From contig NZ_CP121106.1 of assembly GCF_029623755.1 (NCBI RefSeq), positions 1,561,001-1,625,000 of the forward strand: a stretch of DNA of 64,000 nucleotides, in the 5' to 3' direction. Positions 27,734 to 34,684 of this stretch are shown here, piece by piece. Under the pieces are notes generated by a model. The model saw only the letters and a list, made by a program, of their open reading frames with translations. It was not told the origin of the DNA and made no database searches. The position numbers and the translations under genes are program-made. Source of the stretch: Altererythrobacter sp. CAU 1644. GTDB taxonomy: Bacteria > Pseudomonadota > Alphaproteobacteria > Sphingomonadales > Sphingomonadaceae. The first letter of the stretch is position 1. Every line of letters begins with the position of its first letter.

Positions 27734-28680
27734 GAGAAGGCTCGCGGCTGGAGGACTGGATCAATCACCGTTCCTTCGGCAAGGAAGCTGGCGATATTTC
27801 CAAGTCCGCGCTGGATGATATCGCTGCGGCAATGCGCGGTTGCGCTGCCGATATGCGGGGTAAGCACAACCTGTTCCATTTCGAGCAGTTCCCTCTGTAC
27901 TCTCGGCTCGCCATCGAAAACGTCGAGTCCGGCGGCGGCTATTTGCCGCGACCGGAGGGCCGCAATGAGAGCCTCCTCATCGACCAATTCGCCCCGGGCC
28001 GTGTTGACCAAGATCGCGCCATGCTTACAGGACGAAAGAGCTCTGGCATCGATCAGGTGGCGTGTCTCGGGAGTCAATGGGGCATTGATCGAGACGATGT
28101 CGCATTCGGGGAGCATCGCAAGCAGGTCGGCTCGATACATAGCTCCCAAGTCCTTGGCGGCTTCCGGTATCTCGCTGCGACTGTGATAGAGAATTGTCAT
28201 GCCAAAGCCGGTGGCTCGGCGCGCTATCGCTTGGCCGATTGCGCCAAATCCTACGATCCCAAGCGTAGCGCCGTGAACGCGCGTTCCGAGCGGAGGCAGT
28301 GGGACACTGCCCCAGTCACCTCGGCGCAGGAAACGCTCGCCTTCGCCCACTCGCCGGGCCGCAGCAAGAATCAATGCAAACGCGAGATCCGCGGTATCTT
28401 GTGTAACGACCGGCGTGTTCGAGACGAGCAGATCACGGCGTGCGGCAGCGGCAAGATCAATGTTGTCATAGCCGACACCGAGATTGGCGATGAGGCCGAT
28501 CGTCTCCGGAAAGGCGCCGATCACTTTCTCGTCGACCGGATCGACGGCAGTTGCCAGATAGACTACGGCATCAGGAGGGATCGCCAGGGCATTCTGTGCA
28601 TGCACAAAGCGAAGGTGCTGCCCGGCCAGGTTCATCTCTGTCAGCGGCAGTGGCTGGCTCATGGCGATGGTCGCTTGCAC
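27730..28680 (-). CDS. NAD(P)-dependent D-isomer 2-hydroxyacid dehydrogenase
   Basis: 316 residues from the GTG at 28680, 3 bases after the ilvD stop codon; an ATG at 28662 is the alternative. IANLGVGYDNIDLAAAARR marks the substrate-domain hinge, ATLGIVGFGAIGQAIARR is the Rossmann nucleotide site, and VNTARGELVDEEALIAAL contributes the catalytic Arg. The Glu is in LDVFDGEP and the His in LTPHIGSAT. The set is that of glyoxylate/hydroxypyruvate reductases. It would interconvert a 2-oxoacid and a D-2-hydroxyacid. It sits in an ilvD - dehydrogenase - permease operon. Confidence 0.92.
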   Translation of the reverse strand: MQATIAMSQPLPLTEMNLAGQHLRFVHAQNALAIPPDAVVYLATAVDPVDEKVIGAFPETIGLIANLGVGYDNIDLAAAARRDLLVSNTPVVTQDTADLAFALILAAARRVGEGERFLRRGDWGSVPLPPLGTRVHGATLGIVGFGAIGQAIARRATGFGMTILYHSRSEIPEAAKDLGAMYRADLLAMLPECDIVSINAPLTPETRHLIDARALSSCKHGAILVNTARGELVDEEALIAALRSRQIAAAGLDVFDGEPRVQRELLEMEQVVLTPHIGSATAHCRSDIIQRGLGNIASFLAEGTVIDPVLQPRAFS

Positions 28681-28683
28681 GGC

Positions 28684-30534
28684 TCAGGCACCTTCCGGGG
28701 GCAGTCGCACTCCGCCGCGATCGGCACTGGTTGCGAAATGGGCATAGATCCTGAGCGCGTTCGAGACTTGGCGATTGCGCATGCCTTTTGGCATCCAGCC
28801 CTTGGCGTGCGCATCCTCTTCCGCCTTGCGCCGCGCCAGTTCCTCATCATCGACCAGCAGGTTGATGCTGCGATTGGGGATGTCGATTTCAATCTGGTCG
28901 CCCTCTTCGACAAGGGCAATTTCGCCTCCAGCCGCCGCTTCGGGCGAAATATGCCCGATTGACAGGCCCGAGGTTGCGCCAGAATAGCGTCCATCGGTGA
29001 TAAGCGCACAGCTTTCAGCCAGACCCATGCCCTTGAGGATCGTGGTCGGCATCAGCATTTCCTGCATGCCTGGACCACCCTTTGGCCCCTCGTAGCGGAT
29101 CACGACAACGTCCCCGGGTGCGATTACATCGCCCCTACCGATGGCAGCAACGGCGGGGTCCTGCGCATCGAACACACGAGCGCGCCCGACGAACTTGAGC
29201 ATGTGAGGTTTGACCGATCCGGTTTTCACGACGCAGCCGTCGCGGGCGATGTTGCCATATAGGATGGCGAGACCACCTTCCTGACAGTGTGCGTGGTCGA
29301 CATCGCGCAGACAACCGCTCTCGCGGTCGAGATCTAATTCACCGCGGGTTTCGTGCGACAGAGCTTGAGCCCCAGTCACACCCGAAGCGTCAGCGGAATA
29401 CCACTGGATTACGGCCTCGTCCTTGGTCAGCTTGACGTCCCATTTCTTCAGCACATCGCCGAGCGAGCCGCCAGGTTCGGCGAGGTGTCGCGCCGAAGTG
29501 TCGATCTTGCCCGCCCGCTCGAGCTCGCCTATAATCGCCAGCACGCCGCCGGCTTTATGCACGTCTTCCATGAAGTAGTCGGCAGTAGCCGGCGCGACCT
29601 TGCACAGAAACGGCACTTCGCGCGACAAGCTGTCGATATCTGCCATCAAGAAATCGACGCCGCCTTCCTCGGCAATTGCCAGCAGATGCAGGATGGTGTT
29701 GGTTGATCCGCCCATTGCGATATCCATTGCCATCGCGTTGAGGAACGACTTGCGAGTTGCGACTGAGCGAGGAAGCACGTTCTCGTCGCCCTGCTCGTAA
29801 TATCGCTTGGTGATGTCCACTACCGTGCGCCCAGCCAATTCGTAGAGGCGTCCTCGATCCGCGTGGGTCGCGACCAACGAACCGTTGCCCGGTAGAGCCA
29901 GCCCCAGCGCTTCCGCCAGGCAATTCATCGAATTTGCGGTGAACATGCCAGAGCACGAACCGCAGGTGGGGCAGGCATTCTCCTCCACCTCTTGCACCTT
30001 CCCGCCCAGATGCTCGGGGTTGAGCGACGAAATCACGGTGTCGGTCGCGTCCATGCGGTGCGTCGCGCCATTCACCTCGATCCTGCCAGCTTCCATAGGT
30101 CCGCCGGAGACATAGATCGTCGGCAGGTTCAGGCGCATCCCTGCCATGAGCATGCCGGGCGTTATCTTGTCGCAATTGGAGATACAGATCAGCGCATCGG
30201 CGCAATGGCCGTTGACCATGTATTCGATCGAATCCGCAATCAGGTCGCGGCTAGGTAGCGAATAGAGCATGCCGTCATGCCCCATCGCAATACCGTCATC
30301 GATCGCTATCGTGTTGAACTCGCGAGGGATGCCGCCGGCCTCCCAGATCGCATCGCAGACAATGCGCCCGATACCGTTGAGATGGACATGCCCAGGCACG
30401 AATTCGGTAAAGCTGTTGGCGACCGCGATTATGGGCTTGCCGAAATCGCTGCCCTTTACGCCACCGGCGCGAAACAGCGCCCGCGCGCCCGCTGCCAATT
30501 GCCCGGTAGTGACTTTGTTCGATCTGAGTGCCAT
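28684..30534 (-). CDS. ilvD: dihydroxy-acid dehydratase IlvD
   Basis: 616 residues, the same length as the E. coli enzyme, with matching landmarks. These are [22 protein letters not shown], the iron-sulfur ligands in [12 protein letters not shown] and [30 protein letters not shown], and [15 protein letters not shown] near the end. It dehydrates 2,3-dihydroxy acids in valine/isoleucine synthesis. Relatives dehydrate sugar acids, but the length and motif spelling fit true IlvD rather than Edd or pentonate dehydratases. It leads a minus-strand operon with a hydroxyacid dehydrogenase and a GntP permease, an unusual setting for a biosynthetic ilvD. A GAGGAAG site precedes the ATG. Confidence 0.93.
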   Translation of the reverse strand: MALRSNKVTTGQLAAGARALFRAGGVKGSDFGKPIIAVANSFTEFVPGHVHLNGIGRIVCDAIWEAGGIPREFNTIAIDDGIAMGHDGMLYSLPSRDLIADSIEYMVNGHCADALICISNCDKITPGMLMAGMRLNLPTIYVSGGPMEAGRIEVNGATHRMDATDTVISSLNPEHLGGKVQEVEENACPTCGSCSGMFTANSMNCLAEALGLALPGNGSLVATHADRGRLYELAGRTVVDITKRYYEQGDENVLPRSVATRKSFLNAMAMDIAMGGSTNTILHLLAIAEEGGVDFLMADIDSLSREVPFLCKVAPATADYFMEDVHKAGGVLAIIGELERAGKIDTSARHLAEPGGSLGDVLKKWDVKLTKDEAVIQWYSADASGVTGAQALSHETRGELDLDRESGCLRDVDHAHCQEGGLAILYGNIARDGCVVKTGSVKPHMLKFVGRARVFDAQDPAVAAIGRGDVIAPGDVVVIRYEGPKGGPGMQEMLMPTTILKGMGLAESCALITDGRYSGATSGLSIGHISPEAAAGGEIALVEEGDQIEIDIPNRSINLLVDDEELARRKAEEDAHAKGWMPKGMRNRQVSNALRIYAHFATSADRGGVRLPPEGA

Positions 30535-30651
30535 GCGATGCTTCCTCGACGGATTGAGGTCGCTTCCTAAGCAGTCTTCATCAACGGGATTTGACTTTGC
30601 ATCCCAATTTTATGTCATGAAAGATCAAGGGTGGCAGGGGTTGCGAGGCCT

Positions 30652-31848
30652 CTAATCCAGCCGCGGCGTCAGCAGTTTCGGTCCGTAAGCGATCAGGAAC
30701 AGCACAAAGGCGGCGATCCAGGACGCCGCGGCGACCTCTAACAGCGCCCGATGGAAATCCGCGACCAGCGACGCGCATACGCGGGCAAGGACCGCCAGCT
30801 GGATCGCAGCATAGCACGCCTTGGTGGGCCAATCCGCTTCCAATGCTCGTCCCGTGTGGCCGAGCGTCGCCCGTGACATGACAGCCAAGATCATGGTCGC
30901 CATCGCCCCGACGGTGAGCGCATGAATTCCGGCGCTCGGCGGAATGGGAAGCCCCAGCCCGACTGCCGCGAGGAGGAGCAGGCCGATCGGGATCCAGGCG
31001 TAGGCCACATGGAGGATGATGACGATCGGCGAGAACGTGGTGCGCCAGCCCCGCCAGCGCCATAGCCGCACGAACTGGAGCAGCCCGGAAATCGCGAGGA
31101 GCGCCGATGGTAACTTCCCATAGCCGGCGATAATCCAGGCGAGAAGCGCAGCAGCGGTCGCGATGATGACCGCAATATCGAACTTGCCGGGTTGTGTTGG
31201 CATGGTCCCCGACAGCTTCTCTCGCTGCATCCAGTTGCGCGTGAATGAGGGCACGATCCGGCCGCCAATCAGCGAAACCAGAACCACCGCCAGCGCGATG
31301 CCGAAGCTGATGCCCAGGCCTTGATCGACTGAGCCCGCGACGCCCAAGTAATCGAGGGCGTTGGCGACGCCGAAGAGACCGATGACTGCAGCCACCGGCA
31401 CATTGCGGTTCTTGGCCTGAAGGATCTCGCGAAGGATCAGGAGCGCCAGCCCGATGTAGAAGCCGGCGTCGACCAGCACCAACAGGAACAGCGGCAGGGC
31501 CGGGAGCGCGAAAGGCAGTAGCCGCGCGGTCAGCCACCACGAGGCAAGTGCCGCGAGCGGCCACCCGGCAATCGGGAGTCGGCCAGTCCAGTTGGGAACC
31601 GCGGTGAGCGCAAAGCCGGCAATGGCCGCGCCCACGAAACCGAACAACATCTCGTGGCGATGCCACGCGAGAGGATCGAGCGCTCCGATGCGCATCGCGC
31701 CTGTCTCGAGCGACCAGAACCTGATCGCTATCGCGACGACCGCCCAGATCCCTGCGCCAAGGAAGAAGGGGCGGAAACCGCCTCGCAGGATCGGCGGAGC
31801 CTCGGCCATGCGGCGGCGGCGGAGTTCCAGTCGTTCGCGGTTGTCCAT
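30652..31848 (-). CDS. nnrS: NnrS family membrane protein
   Basis: 398 residues with about 12 membrane helices. GGFRPFFLGAGIWAVVAI and WHRHEMLFGFVGAAIAGFALTAVPNW are the defining N-terminal motifs of NnrS. NnrS is a heme- and copper-containing membrane protein found with denitrification genes, and it relieves nitric-oxide-derived iron-nitrosyl stress. Here it lies next to a carbonic anhydrase, 8 bases downstream of its stop codon, and near an FNR-type box, so it likely belongs to the anaerobic/nitrate regulon. The protein may start at MDNRER (31848) or at a second Met 13 residues in. Confidence 0.92.
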   Translation of the reverse strand: MDNRERLELRRRRMAEAPPILRGGFRPFFLGAGIWAVVAIAIRFWSLETGAMRIGALDPLAWHRHEMLFGFVGAAIAGFALTAVPNWTGRLPIAGWPLAALASWWLTARLLPFALPALPLFLLVLVDAGFYIGLALLILREILQAKNRNVPVAAVIGLFGVANALDYLGVAGSVDQGLGISFGIALAVVLVSLIGGRIVPSFTRNWMQREKLSGTMPTQPGKFDIAVIIATAAALLAWIIAGYGKLPSALLAISGLLQFVRLWRWRGWRTTFSPIVIILHVAYAWIPIGLLLLAAVGLGLPIPPSAGIHALTVGAMATMILAVMSRATLGHTGRALEADWPTKACYAAIQLAVLARVCASLVADFHRALLEVAAASWIAAFVLFLIAYGPKLLTPRLD

Positions 31849-31856
31849 CTGTTCCG

Positions 31857-32480
31857 TCAGTCCGCAGTGTCGAGGAAATCGACCCGGCCGCTGTCGAGAT
31901 GATAGTAGGCGCCGACGACCCGAAGCCTACCTGCTTTTTGCGGTTCAAGCAGCGCGGGAGAGGCTTCCTCGCGCAGTTCACGCACCACCTTGCGTACGTT
32001 GCAAAGCGCGGCGGCGTTGACGAGATCGGGTGCCCATGGGTCGGCCTCCAGCACTGCGGGCAGTAACGACTGCAGCACCTTGCTGACATTGCCCGAGAAC
32101 TGGCGCTGCTCGCGCGCCACCGCAACAGCGGCGCGCAGCGCCCCGCAGGCCTCGTGGCCCATCACCACGATCAACGGGACCTGCAGGTGCGCCACGGCGA
32201 ATTCGAGACTGCCGAGCGCGCTCGAGCACAGCGTGTTGCCGGCGTTGCGCACTATGAAGAGCTCGCCGAGCCCGCGTTCGAACAGCAGCTCCGGCGGGAC
32301 ACGCGAATCCGAACACGACAGATAGGCGGCGAACGGGCGCTGCGCTGCCGCGAGGTGGAGACGGTGCAGTCGATCCATCGGCGGTTGATAGGGCGCATCT
32401 TCGAGGAAGCGCCGGTTGCCCTCCTTGAGGCGCTCCAGCACCTCGGCAGGCGTTAGCGGCAAGACATCGGATTCTTTCAT
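31857..32480 (-). CDS. beta-class carbonic anhydrase
   Basis: 207 residues from the ATG at 32480. Zinc ligands and active-site motifs are visible: LSCSDSRVPPELLFERGLGELFIVRNAGN (Cys, Asp-Arg dyad) and VVMGHEACGALRAAV (His, Cys). It interconverts carbon dioxide and bicarbonate. A TTG at 32522 would extend the protein by 14 residues, but that start lies inside an FNR-like box (32516-32529), which favours the ATG. It is cotranscribed with nnrS and diverges from a porin gene. Confidence 0.92.
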   Translation of the reverse strand: MKESDVLPLTPAEVLERLKEGNRRFLEDAPYQPPMDRLHRLHLAAAQRPFAAYLSCSDSRVPPELLFERGLGELFIVRNAGNTLCSSALGSLEFAVAHLQVPLIVVMGHEACGALRAAVAVAREQRQFSGNVSKVLQSLLPAVLEADPWAPDLVNAAALCNVRKVVRELREEASPALLEPQKAGRLRVVGAYYHLDSGRVDFLDTAD

Positions 32481-32515
32481 ATGAAGCGGCCATACCCTAA
32501 CCGCGCTCGGCTTCT

Positions 32516-32529
32516 TTGACAAAAATCAA
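32516..32529. promoter_or_regulatory. FNR/DNR-type box between carbonic anhydrase and porin genes
   Basis: TTGAC-AAAA-ATCAA, one mismatch from the FNR-family consensus TTGAT-N4-ATCAA. Its centre lies 40 bases from both the carbonic anhydrase ATG (minus strand) and the porin ATG (plus strand), so a single dimer could control both divergent genes. A Crp/Fnr regulator gene is 1.3 kb away and two further boxes lie before narK. Confidence 0.6.
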
Positions 32530-32562
32530 TTACTGGTGCGCCTGGGTCGGTATCTGAGCGAC

Positions 32563-33777
32563 ATGAATCAAGCAACTCTTCCGCTCGCCGCGCTGATTGT
32601 TGCAGCGCTTGTCCCCTCGGTCGCGCAGGCCGAGACCGACGCAAATCCGGACATCACGCCTTACGCCGATATTCGTTACCGGCTTGAACTGGTCGATCAG
32701 GACGGCTTGCCGGAGGACGCCACCGCGTCGACCCTGCGCGTCAAGGCGGGCGTGAAGCTTGGCGAGTGGAACGGATTCAGCGCGCTGGTCGAAGGCGAAG
32801 CCATCGCCCGCCTTGGTCCAGAAGATTACAACGACACGGTCAACGGGCGGACCCAGTTTCCCGTCGTCGCGGATCCCGCCGATGTCCTGCTCAACCAGGC
32901 CTATCTTCGGTGGCGGCCCGATCCCGCGATCGAGACGACCGTGGGTCGGCAGGCCGTCAATCTCGACAACCAGCGCTGGATCGGTTCGGTCGGCTGGCGC
33001 CAGAATGACCAGACGCTCGACGCGGCCCGCCTGACGGTCAAACCGGTCAAAGGCCTTACCGCGGACTATTTCTATGCCTGGCGGGTCAACCGGATCTTCG
33101 GGCCGGATTCGCCCCAGGGCATCTGGCGCGACAACGACATTCATGGCCTCCGCGTTGGTTACGACATTGCGAATATCGGCACCCTGTCGGCCTATGGCTA
33201 CTGGCTGGACATCCCTTCCGCTCCAGCCGCTAGCAGCAAGACCGTTGGGGTGCGGATGGCTGGCGCGCACTCGGTGGGGGAAGGCGGCAAGCTGCTCTAC
33301 ACCGCCGAATATGCGCGCCAGTCCGACCATGCCGCCAATCCGGCGGATTTCGAACTCGACTACCTGCTGCTTGAGCCGGGCTTTTCGGCCTCGGGCTTCA
33401 CCGTCAAGGCGGGGCTTGAACGCCTGGAAGGCGACGGGACCACGGCCTTGCAAACCCCGCTGGCAACCCTTCATGCGTTCAACGGTTGGGCCGACAAGTT
33501 CCTGGCCACGCCTGCCAACGGATTGCGCGATCTCTACGCGGATGCGGCATACAAGTTCGGCGAGGGGTCGGCACTCAAGGGACTGACCTTGCGGGTCGCC
33601 TACCACGACTTCGATTCGACCCGTGGCGACATCTCCTATGGGAGCGAATGGAACGCGCTGGTTGCGTATCCCCTGACCAAGCAGATCAGCCTGCTCGCGA
33701 AGTTCGCCAGCTATGACGCCAAGGAACTGGCGACCGACACGCGCAAGGCGTGGTTCCAGGTGGAGGCGAAGTTCTAG
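32563..33777 (+). CDS. alginate-export-type outer-membrane porin
   Basis: 404 residues from the ATG at 32563, which gives a clean signal peptide (MNQATLPLAALIVAALVPSV, then AQAE); the frame is open back to 32536. The barrel shows the AlgE/alginate_exp family pattern: ITPYADIRYRLELVDQDG, TASTLRVKAGVKLGEWNGFSALVEGE, LNQAYLRWRP, VGRQAVNLDNQRWIGSVGWRQN, ending with WFQVEAKF. The family includes anion-type porins, and its place inside a nitrate respiration island suggests passage of nitrate or nitrite across the outer membrane. That role is inference. It converges on the Crp/Fnr gene 4 bases downstream. Confidence 0.87.
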   Translation: MNQATLPLAALIVAALVPSVAQAETDANPDITPYADIRYRLELVDQDGLPEDATASTLRVKAGVKLGEWNGFSALVEGEAIARLGPEDYNDTVNGRTQFPVVADPADVLLNQAYLRWRPDPAIETTVGRQAVNLDNQRWIGSVGWRQNDQTLDAARLTVKPVKGLTADYFYAWRVNRIFGPDSPQGIWRDNDIHGLRVGYDIANIGTLSAYGYWLDIPSAPAASSKTVGVRMAGAHSVGEGGKLLYTAEYARQSDHAANPADFELDYLLLEPGFSASGFTVKAGLERLEGDGTTALQTPLATLHAFNGWADKFLATPANGLRDLYADAAYKFGEGSALKGLTLRVAYHDFDSTRGDISYGSEWNALVAYPLTKQISLLAKFASYDAKELATDTRKAWFQVEAKF

Positions 33778-33781
33778 CGGT

Positions 33782-34480
33782 TCAGACGGGTATCGGGTCG
33801 GGCCGCGCGAAGGCGCAAAGCGCTTCGCGATCGACGATCGCAATATTGCTCCCGTCGACCCGCACCCCATGCCCCGCCAGCATCGAGAAGGCGCGCGAGA
33901 GGTTCTCGGGCGTCATGCCCAGCAGCGAGGCGAGCAGGCGTTTTTCGGCGCGCAGTTGAATGACGCCGCTTGTGGCTTGCCGCGTTTCCTGTTGCAGCAG
34001 GTAGTTGCCGAGCCGTTCGGCAGACTGGCGCAGTTTCATGTCGGCCAGGGCGCGGACGAGGTCGCGATAGGCCAGCGCCAGTTCGCGCATGGTCGCCTGC
34101 ATCAGCGCCGTATCTTGCCGGATCACTTCGCGGATCAGCGCTGCGGGGACGAGCAGGATACGCGATGGTTCGAGCGTGCGCGCGGTCATCAGATAGGGCA
34201 GATCGTTGACCACTGCCGCCAGGATGAAGCTGGTGACCGGCTCGACGATGCGCATCGTTGTGTCGCGTCCGCCGCTGGTGGCCGAGAGCTCGACGAGGCC
34301 ATCGACCAGCACGTGGAGGAAGTCGGCGTGCTGTCCCGTCTCGAACAGCGTCAGCTGCGGCGGGAAGACCTGCAGGAAGGAGCCGGCAAAGACCCGTTCC
34401 CGCTTCGCGTCATCCATTTCGCGAAACAGGGGTAGCCGGGCAATCTCTGGCTTTTCGCCGATTCTCACGAACGCATTCAC
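33782..34480 (-). CDS. Crp/Fnr family transcriptional regulator (DNR/NnrR-like)
   Basis: 232 residues from GTG at 34480; a second GTG four codons later (34468) sits at a better distance from the GGGGAGG site. The N-terminal cNMP-type beta-roll (LFETGQHADFLHVLVDGLVELSA) and C-terminal helix-turn-helix (EKRLLASLLGMTPENLSRAFSMLAGHGV) are clear. The Cys cluster that binds 4Fe-4S in FNR is absent, which places it with DNR/NnrR/Dnr-type nitric-oxide sensors or other cofactor sensors. A perfect FNR box lies 34 bases upstream of its start, allowing autoregulation and control of narK-narGHJI. Confidence 0.92.
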   Translation of the reverse strand: MNAFVRIGEKPEIARLPLFREMDDAKRERVFAGSFLQVFPPQLTLFETGQHADFLHVLVDGLVELSATSGGRDTTMRIVEPVTSFILAAVVNDLPYLMTARTLEPSRILLVPAALIREVIRQDTALMQATMRELALAYRDLVRALADMKLRQSAERLGNYLLQQETRQATSGVIQLRAEKRLLASLLGMTPENLSRAFSMLAGHGVRVDGSNIAIVDREALCAFARPDPIPV

Positions 34481-34514
34481 CTCCCCTCGGTATCAGCCGC
34501 TCTTAGCGCGTGAA

Positions 34515-34528
34515 TTGATGATTATCAA
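34515..34528. promoter_or_regulatory. perfect FNR-type box, narK/Crp-Fnr divergent promoter
   Basis: TTGAT-GATT-ATCAA, an exact match to the FNR/ANR/DNR consensus. It lies in the 204-base gap between the divergent Crp/Fnr gene (start 34480) and narK (start 34685). Eight bases further on is the palindrome TTGATCAA (34537-34544), possibly part of a promoter or second operator. Confidence 0.75.
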
Positions 34529-34607
34529 TTCAACCCTTGATCAAGATTGGGCAGCTATCGGACATGGATCAGGCGCCCGATCGATTGCAGCCGCCGCAGC
34601 GTGCCAT

Positions 34608-34621
34608 TTGATCGATGTCAA
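34608..34621. promoter_or_regulatory. second FNR-type box upstream of narK
   Basis: TTGAT-CGAT-GTCAA, one mismatch from the consensus, centred about 70 bases before the narK ATG. A site centred at -41.5 here would place a transcript start near 34656 with a short leader. With the perfect box 93 bases upstream it forms a tandem arrangement. Confidence 0.55.
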
Positions 34622-34684
34622 AGAGAGACGGGCGGAATCCCCGGATGCCATCCCTGCCAACCTTTCAGGTTCAGGGAGCACGTC

